A stretch of DNA of 64,000 nt from Pedobacter sp. ISL-64. Lineage in GTDB: Bacteria > Bacteroidota > Bacteroidia > Sphingobacteriales > Sphingobacteriaceae. The position numbers were made by a program, and so were the translations under genes. The notes below the pieces were generated by a model that was not told the DNA's origin, made no database searches, and saw only the letters and a list, made by a program, of their open reading frames with translations. The stretch lies in contig NZ_JAGGPU010000006.1 in NCBI RefSeq assembly GCF_018613605.1, positions 42,409 through 106,408 of the forward strand. Reading direction: 5' to 3'. Position 1 is the stretch's first letter, and every line of letters starts with the position of its first letter. Shown here one piece after another: positions 17,634-26,282 of the stretch.

Positions 17634-18278
17634 TTAATAATACTTTCCTTTAAACTTTGGAAAGTATTTGTCAATTGTTTCATCTATCTTAATAAACGCT
17701 TGCCTGTATTTATTCCCAGGGCAAAGTTTTTCGAAATATGCTGGGGTCATAAAAAACAGTGTTTTTATTTCTTGTCTTGTAATAAGATGAATAATAGCAG
17801 GCCTGGCTTCTGAGATGACAGGATCTTCTACATTTTTACAGCCATATCCGAAAGTTCTATCATCAACTAATTGCCAGGGTTTTGTTTTTGTAATATCGGC
17901 CCACATTTTTTTTGTTGTATCAGAATTTATAGGTGCGATATTAAAAAAGATGTTAATATCTGCTGGTATATCTTGAAACAGCGTTTTTTTGGCAGATAAC
18001 ATGTTCCATAATATAACTGGAGAATGTTTTCTGATTGAGCTGATGTTTCTCCACGTTGTATCAATAGCTTCATAACAAAATGAATTGACCATGTTATCTG
18101 TCTTAGTTAATATCCTATAAATTGGTGGTCTGCCCTCTATTCTATATTCCCTGATGATGGTACTATCTGCGTATTGCTGAAAAAATTTATGCATGGGAGT
18201 TACGCTCCCTTCAGGATTTAGCTGGCAATAACTATTAATACTGATCATATTTAGAAGGATATAGATTATACATTTCAT
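17634..18278 (-). CDS. Secreted protein of an unrecognised tandem family (copy 2, type B)
   Basis: The 214-residue protein has a short Sec-like signal (MKCIIYILLNMISINSYCQ). It carries VTPMHKFFQQYADSTIIREY, PADINIFFN, DTTKKMWADITKTKPWQLVDD, FGYGCK, PAIIHLITRQEIKTLFF and YFEKLCPGNKYR. It matches copy 4 best, including the shared SPVILWNM-like segment and the GCK motif. It ends 5 bp before copy 3 and is separated by 129 bp from copy 1, the largest gap in the array. The function is unknown. Confidence 0.75.
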   Translation of the reverse strand: MKCIIYILLNMISINSYCQLNPEGSVTPMHKFFQQYADSTIIREYRIEGRPPIYRILTKTDNMVNSFCYEAIDTTWRNISSIRKHSPVILWNMLSAKKTLFQDIPADINIFFNIAPINSDTTKKMWADITKTKPWQLVDDRTFGYGCKNVEDPVISEARPAIIHLITRQEIKTLFFMTPAYFEKLCPGNKYRQAFIKIDETIDKYFPKFKGKYY

Positions 18279-18407
18279 AAACTCTATTATTTAAGGTGTT
18301 CCACAATTAACATTCGAATCTGATAATACATTACGAATGGCTAAAATGTGAATCCGCTATATTTTTAAATAACTATTTATATTGAACTTTAATAGCGTAA
18401 AATAAGC

Positions 18408-19040
18408 TTAATTCTTAAATGGTATTTTCTCGTAAAACAATCGTTCAATTGATATAATTGCTATCCTGTTTGTATTACCCGGACATTGTTCTTCGTAATA
18501 TTTGGGGTCATAAAAAATTAGTGTCTTAATTTCTTTTTTGGTTATCACGTGCATAATTGAATATAACCCATCTGTGGCTACTGCATAATTCTTACCAGGT
18601 GGACAGGATGGATAAGATTTGTCATCAACTAGCTGCCAAGGCTTAAACTTTGTAATATTATCCCACATCTTTTTTGATGTATCAGAAGATAATGGCACTA
18701 TATTAAAGAATATATTGATGCTGGCAGGTTCATTTCGAAAATTGTTCTTTTTCAATTGTAGAAAAGCCCTTAATGTATCAGGTATGTGAACAAGTTTTCT
18801 ATTATAAAGTTTCAACAATCCACTATCTATCGCGTTGTAGGAAAAACAGTTTAAAATGCCAGATTTTTTACTGATAATTTTATAAGATGGTGGTTCGAAA
18901 GATTGAGTTGGATATTCAATGACTATTGTGCTATCTGCATATTCCTGAAAAAAATTATGCATTGGTGTAATTCCTTTCGATTGAGCAATACATAAATTCG
19001 TTAAAAAAAACAGACCGAAAAAAATCAATAAATTTTTCAT
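18408..19040 (-). CDS. Secreted protein of an unrecognised tandem family (copy 1, type A)
   Basis: The 210-residue protein starts with a Sec signal (LLIFFGLFFLTNLCIAQ). It carries ITPMHNFFQEYADSTIVIEYPTQ, PASINIFFN, DTSKKMWDNITKFKPWQLVDDKSYPSC, YSIMHVITKKEIKTLIFY and YYEEQCPGNTNR. It is the copy nearest the HEXXH gene, 14 bp downstream, so it is probably co-transcribed with it. The family is not one I recognise; the strong conservation of the TPMHxFF and DDKSYPxC regions suggests a shared binding surface. Confidence 0.75.
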   Translation of the reverse strand: MKNLLIFFGLFFLTNLCIAQSKGITPMHNFFQEYADSTIVIEYPTQSFEPPSYKIISKKSGILNCFSYNAIDSGLLKLYNRKLVHIPDTLRAFLQLKKNNFRNEPASINIFFNIVPLSSDTSKKMWDNITKFKPWQLVDDKSYPSCPPGKNYAVATDGLYSIMHVITKKEIKTLIFYDPKYYEEQCPGNTNRIAIISIERLFYEKIPFKN

Positions 19041-19054
19041 AAATTATTCTATTA

Positions 19055-20026
19055 TTAATTAATACAATTGACTTGCGAATCTGATATTATCACTGGTCGT
19101 AAATTCTTATAAGCATTATCAGCTGTTTCAGTGTGACCAAAATAATCTACAGTTAAATTTTTAACATTATTTTTGTAATACTCAGTATCATCTAGTCCTT
19201 CCCATGCTAACCCATTGAAATGATTATCATTATAATTACTAAAATTACTGTCATACTTCCTTGCAAATTCTTTCAATCCTGAAACCAAAACCGCGATGTT
19301 TTGGGCAATATATTGGTGATGAATGGTGATTATAGATGTTCCGGCTAACTTGCTTTCAAATATATTCATAAGCTCTTGCAAAGCCATATCCTCTGGCTTT
19401 TTTGCCCAGAGATTATTAATTTCAGCTGAGCCAAATACAGCATATGCCCTTTGCATTAAATTGGCATGAAAAGCCTCATGTAATAAAGTTTTGGCAATTT
19501 GAATTGGAGGTGCTGTATTTACAAATTTTCTATTTAATAAGATACTAAAATTTTGTTTGTTTGCGGGGTCATAGGTAGTTCTTCCTTTAAGCGTATCGCT
19601 AGTGCTTAAATCCTTTACCTTAAATGTCAAATTAAATCCAGCTCCTGTAAACGCTTTAAGCAACGAATCAAATTTTACATTATTATTTAAGAGTTTCAAC
19701 AAAGCACATTTTGCATTTACACTATTCAAAATACTGGTGTCGGTGACTATGATTTTATTCACATTATTATTATTCGTTCCTGAACTCCCTCCCCAAGGAT
19801 TGCCTTGCCAAGGATCTGTTTGGTGACCTGTTCCGCAAATGGTTTGGCTACCGATATAATTACTATAAACACTTTCGCAATATGTGAAATTCGAACCTAC
19901 ATCGACACAGTTATATCCCATTATTTGGTATATGGGAATATCTTTACAATCATCAGGATATGCGATACTTACATTTTGGTTTTTAGAGGGCGATAATGAT
20001 TGTTGTTTATCAATCTCATACCGCAT
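19055..20026 (-). CDS. Putative HEXXH metallopeptidase-like domain, split from the upstream lipoprotein by one stop codon
   Basis: The 323-residue frame begins at an ATG that directly follows, in the same frame, the TAA of the preceding lipoprotein gene. It has no signal peptide. A Cys-containing linker (residues 20-75) leads to a domain with LLHEAFHANLM, an HEXXH zinc motif at 183-187, then IFESKLAGTSIITIHHQYIA. In Bacteroidota I know this layout (lipoprotein head, Cys-rich linker, HEXXH tail) as one secreted polypeptide. The gene may be the 3' part of a gene broken by a nonsense mutation, or it may restart by coupling. Without export it would lie on the wrong side of the membrane. Confidence 0.7.
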   Translation of the reverse strand: MRYEIDKQQSLSPSKNQNVSIAYPDDCKDIPIYQIMGYNCVDVGSNFTYCESVYSNYIGSQTICGTGHQTDPWQGNPWGGSSGTNNNNVNKIIVTDTSILNSVNAKCALLKLLNNNVKFDSLLKAFTGAGFNLTFKVKDLSTSDTLKGRTTYDPANKQNFSILLNRKFVNTAPPIQIAKTLLHEAFHANLMQRAYAVFGSAEINNLWAKKPEDMALQELMNIFESKLAGTSIITIHHQYIAQNIAVLVSGLKEFARKYDSNFSNYNDNHFNGLAWEGLDDTEYYKNNVKNLTVDYFGHTETADNAYKNLRPVIISDSQVNCIN

Positions 20027-20611
20027 TTAACCAAATCGCTTACTTGCAATATACTCACCTTTCAGATTATGGTATAGAATTATACCTTCGAAATTGTTTT
20101 CCTGTTTGAGATAGGTATTATTTTCAGGTCTGGCATCTGAATGGATTAAATAATCATTTCCAAAAATAATTGTCATAAAACAAGCCTCAGTGTACCCCGT
20201 GGTTTTAGAAACCAATAGCCTTGTAATACTTTTATGTTTTTCTACCTTATCGTTTTTTTTGTTAAGGGCTTCGGTATTAAATATAAAGACGCCATCAGCT
20301 ACCATAGGTACCTCAACTATTGTGCGGTTAACATCTTTATAGCTTTTGGCGTTTATCCAATCAAGCACTAAATTTTGGTTTGACGAAGTATGGACTGTGG
20401 TGCCAGATTGAATATTTTTGGTAAATATGGCAGCAGTTATTGGCAAGCCGTCTGTTTGAACATTAAACCAATTTTGGGTTTCGGCTATTACTTTGTCTTC
20501 AGCCTCTAAGGTGCTTTGATCCTTTTTGCAGGAGTACATAAAAATTGAGATTGAAAATAATACACTTAGAGCCAGTAAATATGGCTTTAATAAGGAATAA
20601 GATTGATTCAT
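20027..20611 (-). CDS. Lipoprotein, likely N-terminal part of the split HEXXH protein
   Basis: The 194-residue protein has a lipoprotein signal ending at Cys28 (FMYSCKKD), then ETQNWFNVQTDG and an all-beta looking domain (TRLLVSKTTGYTEACFMTIIFG and NNFEGIILYHNLKGEYIASKRFG). This kind of head precedes a Cys-rich linker and metallopeptidase-like tail in larger Bacteroidota lipoproteins. Its TAA is followed at once, in frame, by the ATG of the next gene, so one base change would restore a 518-codon gene. It is the first gene of the probable operon that runs into the tandem family. Confidence 0.75.
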   Translation of the reverse strand: MNQSYSLLKPYLLALSVLFSISIFMYSCKKDQSTLEAEDKVIAETQNWFNVQTDGLPITAAIFTKNIQSGTTVHTSSNQNLVLDWINAKSYKDVNRTIVEVPMVADGVFIFNTEALNKKNDKVEKHKSITRLLVSKTTGYTEACFMTIIFGNDYLIHSDARPENNTYLKQENNFEGIILYHNLKGEYIASKRFG

Positions 20612-20921
20612 TGTTAATTTAGATCTAGATAGTTAATAATTGTGAGAGATTAGCCCATGAATCTACAACCTAATTACAACAATACCAAATTAAAATAACA
20701 AAACATGTAATTAATTGTGAAACAAAAATGTAAATTGATGTTTACATTCACCGGGTTGGTGGCGGTAATTATTTGCCTTTTAAACTTGCGATAATATCTT
20801 GGAAATAAGTGTTTACAAAGCACTCAATATATATCCCTAATCATGACAATATTTCCCTTAATCAGCAACAGATTATGATTTATCACTAGTTTTCATTTTT
20901 TAAATGAGTTTGCCAAAATAA
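20612..20921. other. Intergenic region, no gene seen
   Basis: These 310 AT-rich bases lie upstream of the lipoprotein gene at 20611. I found no exact TAnnTTTG on the minus strand, no strong hairpin and no ORF. It should still contain the promoter of the operon that runs from 20611 to 16.1 kb. Confidence 0.4.
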
Positions 20922-22163
20922 CTATTTCTCAGAAAAGATATAATCGATAGGCAAACTATCTGCTACATTTCTCCATCCCCAATAGCCAGAAAAATAAACC
21001 GATTGTGGATCGACCAAAACACCATTTGAAGAGAACGCACATTTATCAACAAGTAACTTAATTTGTGATAGCTGCGAATTCGTAAATTGAAGATTTTTTT
21101 TTATTTCTGGACTAAGCGTACTTACATATCCTGGTTCTTCATCGCGCTTTGTATAAACCACATACATAATGTCTTTACTCGTTATAGATTTGAGCTCATT
21201 TTCAGACTTATGCAGCAATGTATCTACCAAGACCGTTTTGGTGATTAGCGTTGGTAGATACATGGGTTTACTTTTTAATTTTAACCAATAGCTCAATGAA
21301 TCATTTTCATTAACATTAATTAAACCTGTTTTTTTTTGTTGCTTTAACAGTAATCTGGTTATATTGGCTTTCAATACACTATCAGATGGCCTTTTGGAGT
21401 TGGTTTGATTTACAAGTTTCAAAATCAAAAAACCTTCGCTATCTATATTCTTCTTATACAATGCGCTGAAGAAATGCATGGGTGAGCCTTGGTAAGCACT
21501 GCGCCTATTTTGAGCCCAACGTTGCTGAGCCTTATCCGATCCTTTTAAATCTTCAAAATAAACCGAACCTTTATAAGATACTTTACCGGCACCCTCTTCA
21601 TATTCAAAAGATTCTAATAGATAATTGAGTTTATAGCCCAGTGCATCATTTTCGATAATTAAAAAATCAGAAGCATAAACCTTTAAATTGTTATCATTTT
21701 GATTTCGAACAAAATCCAGAACAGCAGGATTTTTTATCTTACAAAACTTCGCATTGGGAGAAGTTCCAATAAACAAACTTATGAAACGCTCTAAATCTTT
21801 GTTTCTATATGGATTGGCCTTAATAGTCACATCTGCCAGCGCGATGCTTTTCTCTTGTAATTTAACATTAACAATTAAATCTACATCTTTCACAAAAACC
21901 TTCTTGGTTAATGTTTTATAGCCTATCGACTTAATTATGAGATCATACTCACCAGCATTTAGTCTTAACAAAAATTGCCCGTTATTATCGGTTACAGTTG
22001 CATTTTTACTTCCACTTACATATATGGAGGCTCCTGGCAAGGGGCTACCATTCAGTTCGCTTACCTGTCCGCTTAGGTTAAAAGTTTGTTGAGCATAAGA
22101 ACATAAGTTTGCAACTGTTAATACGATAAGCACAAATACAGGTTTAAATAATTTCGATGGCAT
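20922..22163 (-). CDS. Secreted protein with carboxypeptidase-regulatory-like domain
   Basis: The 413-residue protein starts with a Sec signal (FVLIVLTVANLCSYAQQ). A CarboxypepD_reg-like domain follows at about 27-115 (FNLSGQVSELNGSPLPGASIYVSG, NGQFLLRLNAGEYDLIIKSIGYKTLTKKV), as in the N-terminus of TonB-dependent receptors. The rest (NPYRNKDLERFISLFIGTSPNAKFCKI onward) is a long domain often found after it in Bacteroidota, with no barrel that I can see. It is divergent from the large MG2-type gene 68 bp away, and the two may work together in the envelope. The function is unknown. Confidence 0.85.
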   Translation of the reverse strand: MPSKLFKPVFVLIVLTVANLCSYAQQTFNLSGQVSELNGSPLPGASIYVSGSKNATVTDNNGQFLLRLNAGEYDLIIKSIGYKTLTKKVFVKDVDLIVNVKLQEKSIALADVTIKANPYRNKDLERFISLFIGTSPNAKFCKIKNPAVLDFVRNQNDNNLKVYASDFLIIENDALGYKLNYLLESFEYEEGAGKVSYKGSVYFEDLKGSDKAQQRWAQNRRSAYQGSPMHFFSALYKKNIDSEGFLILKLVNQTNSKRPSDSVLKANITRLLLKQQKKTGLINVNENDSLSYWLKLKSKPMYLPTLITKTVLVDTLLHKSENELKSITSKDIMYVVYTKRDEEPGYVSTLSPEIKKNLQFTNSQLSQIKLLVDKCAFSSNGVLVDPQSVYFSGYWGWRNVADSLPIDYIFSEK

Positions 22164-22231
22164 CTGAAAGTTATGTTTTGAAAATATTAATATATTGAAA
22201 AAAACGTATTTTAGAGTTTTAGAAAAAACCT

Positions 22232-24958
22232 ATGAAATCTAAAATTACGCATTCTCTTATTATATCTGCTTTTATCATTTTACTTTTTGCTTTCAAAAAT
22301 GGGAATGATCCTTTATTAAGTCTTTTAAGTAAGTTAGAAACGTTTACTTCAGCATATTCGCAGGAAAAAATCTACATTCAATCAGATAAGCCCTACTATA
22401 CCGCTGGCGACAATATTTGGCTAAAAGCATATGTACTTAATACAAAAACATTAGCACCCACAAAAATTAGTAAAATTCTATACGTTGAATTAATCGACGA
22501 AAATGATGTGATTAAAAACCAGATTAAGCTATCAATGGATGATGGTGTTTCATGGGGGGATTTTAAGCTCCCTGATACGCTGGTAGAAGGAAATTATCGC
22601 TTAAGGGCATATACTACATATATGCGAAATTTTTCTCCAGATTTCTTCTTTGACAAAACGATAAAGATTGGCAATAGTTGGTCGAACAAAGTTTTTATAA
22701 ATACCGCATTCAAGTTTATTGGAGGCAATAACATCGATGCAACCATCCATTTCAAAGATAAAAACGATCTTCCCTACCGCAACAAAAATATCAGTTATGA
22801 TGTTTTTGTTGATAATAAATCTATCCTGAAAACACGGACAAAAACGGACTCAGCTGGTAACGCTACGTTAAATTTTTCATCACCAACCGGAAAGGATAAA
22901 ACAGGAAAAATTGTTACTACAATTAACTTAAACGGACAAGAAAAAATAAACAAAACGATCCCAATAGTTTCATTTTCAAACAATTCTGATGTTCAGTTTT
23001 TTCCAGAGGGAGGCATACTTGTACAAGGTCAACCGCAAAGATTAGCGATAAAAGTATGTGAATCGAATGGTCGTGGTATTGATATTACTGGTAAAATTCT
23101 AGATGAAAAAGGCTTAACGATAAGTGATTTCAAAACAGATATTTTAGGTATGGGGAGTTTTAACACAGATTTAAAGGCTGGTACGAGATATACCGCAAAA
23201 ATTAAGTTTGCAGATGGCTCTGAAAAAGATGTTGCTTTACCAGTTGTAGCCACTTCGGGACTTACCTTAACGGTTAATAATACGGCGGAGCGCAAAGTTG
23301 CTGTAAGGCTGACAGCGAGCTCCGATTTAATTAATGGAGATGAGGTCAGAATTGTTGGTCAACAGGCAGGTAATTTACGTTTTGCCTTCAATGCAAAACT
23401 GAATAGTCAAACCATTATCAAAAGTATTCCAAAAGAAAAATTCACAACTGGTATTGCACAAGTCACTGTTTTTTCAGCAGATAACAAGCCATTAGCAGAA
23501 CGTTTAATTTTTGTAAACAGCGAATCAAGCTTATTGAAACTAAAGGTAAATAAGGAAAAACTTTCAAAGGCTATTGGCGGAAAATCAGAAATCAGCTTGG
23601 TAGAAGACAAAACCAACAGTAACTTAACTGGAAGTTTTTCGGTATCAGTTACCAATCTGAATATTGTTAAGCCAGATTTAGATAACGAAAGTAATATCTT
23701 AACATCATTATTACTTACAGGAGATTTATCAGGCTATATCGAAAATCCAAATCATTACTTTTTAAACAATGATGAGCAAACAAAAAAAGCGCTTGATAAC
23801 TTGATGATGACTCAGGGTTGGCGCCGTTTTAATTGGGAAAACATTCTAAAAGACGAGAAACTGCCATTAACTTTCCTAGCAGAAACATCATCCTCTGTTT
23901 CGGGGACAGTGGTTAGGGGCAAAAAACCAGTACAAGGCGCTGCTGTTATATTAATGTCAAAAAACGGTGGCGACATCGTTAGGGATACAATTACTGGTGA
24001 AGATGGAAAATTTCGGTTCGATAACTTAAACTTTGTGGATAGCACACAGTTTTTGGTTCAGGCGAGCCCATTAAAGAAAGGTGGTTTTTTAGAATTAAAA
24101 ATTGATACATCCGATAACCAAATGGTAACGAAAAATAAAAATACTGCGGATATCGATATCAATGTAAATTCAAGCTTAATGAAATATATTAAAGCAAGCG
24201 ATAATTATTTTAATGAAATGAATCGCCTCGGTCTACTGGAAAAATCAATTAAACTTAAGGATGTAAATATCAGCGCGGAAAGAATAAGTAAGGCTGTTCA
24301 ATTTTCGAGCAATTATAATGGACCTGGAAACGCTGATCAGGTTCTTACGGCTGATGATTTACCGCCGTATTATTCAACATTAAGCCAAGCATTGGGGAAT
24401 ATGTTGCGGGGTGTGCGGATAATACGCGGGCGGGCGTATCGTAACCCAGGTATGCCTGATTTACGAAAAGATGATGGTACAGGATCTTTAGGGATATACT
24501 ATAATGGAACCAGACTGGCTGATGGAAACTTAGATGTTATCAACCCTATGGATGTACAATCTATCGAAGTATTACTAAGTATTTCAAAGATGGCCATTTA
24601 CGGTTCGTTAAGAGATCCGGGAATAATCATCATCACCGCAAAAAGAGGTTTGGGTTATTCGGCAAAAAAAGTAAAAGATTTAAGTTTTGATCATTTCACT
24701 ATAAAGCCAAAAGGCTTATACCCCTCGAGAGTGTTTTATTCTCCAAAATATCAAATACGGGCAAATGAAATAGGTAGCGACTCAAGAAGTACCATTTATT
24801 GGAATCCAAACGTACAACCCGATGATGAAGGAGTTGCCAGAATCAAGTTTGATAATGCCGCTTGTAAGGGAGATTACCGGGTTGTTATTGAAGGTTTCAA
24901 TAATACAGGGCAGCTGGCTAGAGAAAGCTTTACTTACCATATTGAAAACAATCTCTGA
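22232..24958 (+). CDS. Large envelope protein with MG2-like N-terminus and TonB plug-like C-terminus
   Basis: The 908-residue protein has a membrane or signal segment at 8-22. An MG2-like domain follows (EKIYIQSDKPYYTAGDNIWLKAYVL, about 45-70; LVEGNYRLRAYTTYMRNFSPDFFF, about 115-140), as in alpha-2-macroglobulin-type proteins. A carboxypeptidase-regulatory-like segment lies near 555-610 (VSGTVVRGKKPVQGAAVIL). Near 690-810 there is a plug-like region (NADQVLTADDLPPYYSTLSQALGNMLRGVRI and YGSLRDPGIIIITAKRG) without a following barrel. This composite is common in Bacteroidota; the role is thought to be in the envelope but is undefined. It is divergent from the gene at 20922-22163. Confidence 0.85.
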   Translation: MKSKITHSLIISAFIILLFAFKNGNDPLLSLLSKLETFTSAYSQEKIYIQSDKPYYTAGDNIWLKAYVLNTKTLAPTKISKILYVELIDENDVIKNQIKLSMDDGVSWGDFKLPDTLVEGNYRLRAYTTYMRNFSPDFFFDKTIKIGNSWSNKVFINTAFKFIGGNNIDATIHFKDKNDLPYRNKNISYDVFVDNKSILKTRTKTDSAGNATLNFSSPTGKDKTGKIVTTINLNGQEKINKTIPIVSFSNNSDVQFFPEGGILVQGQPQRLAIKVCESNGRGIDITGKILDEKGLTISDFKTDILGMGSFNTDLKAGTRYTAKIKFADGSEKDVALPVVATSGLTLTVNNTAERKVAVRLTASSDLINGDEVRIVGQQAGNLRFAFNAKLNSQTIIKSIPKEKFTTGIAQVTVFSADNKPLAERLIFVNSESSLLKLKVNKEKLSKAIGGKSEISLVEDKTNSNLTGSFSVSVTNLNIVKPDLDNESNILTSLLLTGDLSGYIENPNHYFLNNDEQTKKALDNLMMTQGWRRFNWENILKDEKLPLTFLAETSSSVSGTVVRGKKPVQGAAVILMSKNGGDIVRDTITGEDGKFRFDNLNFVDSTQFLVQASPLKKGGFLELKIDTSDNQMVTKNKNTADIDINVNSSLMKYIKASDNYFNEMNRLGLLEKSIKLKDVNISAERISKAVQFSSNYNGPGNADQVLTADDLPPYYSTLSQALGNMLRGVRIIRGRAYRNPGMPDLRKDDGTGSLGIYYNGTRLADGNLDVINPMDVQSIEVLLSISKMAIYGSLRDPGIIIITAKRGLGYSAKKVKDLSFDHFTIKPKGLYPSRVFYSPKYQIRANEIGSDSRSTIYWNPNVQPDDEGVARIKFDNAACKGDYRVVIEGFNNTGQLARESFTYHIENNL

Positions 24959-25260
24959 TGGTCAAAAGTTAGAAACCCGTTATCAATAGCTAAGTCATTC
25001 TTTTAAAAATATAACTTATATCGGTATAGATTTTGCAAATTAATTTAAAAGTCTTTAACTGATTATCACTTTGTAAGGGTAGATGAATAAACTCGTACTG
25101 ATGGTTAAACGAGACTAAGCATTATCTTAGCCAAATTGACCAAGAGAAAATTATCTTATTGAGATCAATTTTATCGGGCCAAATGAAAATTGTATTTTTC
25201 CAAAAAAACGGCAGATAAATTAAGCACAGCTTAATGCACCAAACATCCTATAAGCAACAT
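24959..25260. other. Intergenic region, no clear signals
   Basis: About 300 AT-rich bases without an ORF or strong hairpin. No exact TAnnTTTG was found for the esterase gene that follows. Confidence 0.4.
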
Positions 25261-26133
25261 ATGAACAAAGCATTTCTAATTCTTCTTTTAACTTTTTTTA
25301 CAGCAGTAGTTTTTGGGCAAAAAAACAGGCCAAATGAAAGCGATAAAAGTAAAGCCTTTGTTTTGGGGCGAATAGACGAAATCCAATCAAAAGAACTGGC
25401 TGAGAAAAGAATCCTGAACATTTACCTTCCTGAAGGCTATCAACAAAACGATACCACAAAATATCCGGTAATCTATTTGCTTGACGGTTCTGCCGATGAA
25501 GATTTTATCCATATTGTAGGTGTGGTGCAGTTTAATAGTTTCGAATGGGTAAATCAGGTGCCTAAATCAATTGTGGTGGGCATTGCCACTGTAGATCGGA
25601 AACGCGATTTTACTTTCCCCACCGCTATCGAGGGTGACAAGAAAAGGTATCCTACAACAGGTCATTCGGATAAATTTATTTCGTTCATTGAAAAAGAGCT
25701 TCAACCCTATATTCAGGCAAAATATAAAACGGATGCGAACAAAACCCTTATTGGTCAATCTTTAGGCGGTTTGCTGGCTACAGAAATCCTGATTAAAAAA
25801 CCTACACTTTTTAATAAATACATTATTATTAGTCCGAGTTTATGGTGGGACAATGCTTCGTTGTTGAATCAGGATTCCGAAATAAGAAAAAATACTTTTG
25901 TGCGACAAACTGATGTTTACATTGCTGTTGGTAAAGAAGGCCTAACGCCAACTGAAATACCCAGGGTGATGGAAGTGGATGCAAATTTATTGACCGAAAA
26001 AATAAAAGGTTTCAAAAACAAAAATGTAAAAGTATATTTTGATTTTTTACCACAGGAGAACCATGCAACGATTATGCATCAGGCGGTTTCCAATTCTTTT
26101 AAATTCCTATACCCGGTAGTGAAAAAAGAATAG
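25261..26133 (+). CDS. Secreted alpha/beta-hydrolase esterase (esterase D/Fes/IroE-like)
   Basis: Translation most likely begins at the ATG at 25261, where a clean Sec signal starts (MNKAFLILLLTFFTAVVFGQ); an ATG 27 bp earlier would bury it. The product is 290 residues. It has RILNIYLPEGYQQNDTTKYPVIYLLDGSADEDF, the nucleophile elbow LIGQSLGGLLA (GxSxGG) and a late His in QENHATIMHQ, so Ser and His of the triad are visible. The family includes siderophore, feruloyl and acetyl esterases. It lies 150 bp before the arabinose genes, and a role in removing esters from plant arabinans is possible but unproven. Confidence 0.9.
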   Translation: MNKAFLILLLTFFTAVVFGQKNRPNESDKSKAFVLGRIDEIQSKELAEKRILNIYLPEGYQQNDTTKYPVIYLLDGSADEDFIHIVGVVQFNSFEWVNQVPKSIVVGIATVDRKRDFTFPTAIEGDKKRYPTTGHSDKFISFIEKELQPYIQAKYKTDANKTLIGQSLGGLLATEILIKKPTLFNKYIIISPSLWWDNASLLNQDSEIRKNTFVRQTDVYIAVGKEGLTPTEIPRVMEVDANLLTEKIKGFKNKNVKVYFDFLPQENHATIMHQAVSNSFKFLYPVVKKE

Positions 26134-26193
26134 GGTTTAAAAAATATCCAACACTGGTGGATACAAAAACCGATATGCAAAATTAGGCTACTA

Positions 26194-26261
26194 AAACGTT
26201 ATAATGAAGGTTTTTGATTAAAAAAGCAATAAAATTTTTTAATTCAAATAAATAAACGTTA
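26194..26261 (+). promoter_or_regulatory. Candidate operator: two AAACGTTA direct repeats before araB
   Basis: AAACGTTA occurs at 26194-26201 and again at 26254-26261, exactly 60 bp apart, upstream of the araB start. Repeats spaced near helical multiples can serve as regulator sites. No TAnnTTTG element was found here, so the promoter is unassigned. Confidence 0.25.
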
Positions 26262-26282
26262 ATTAGACATTTATTTATTGTT

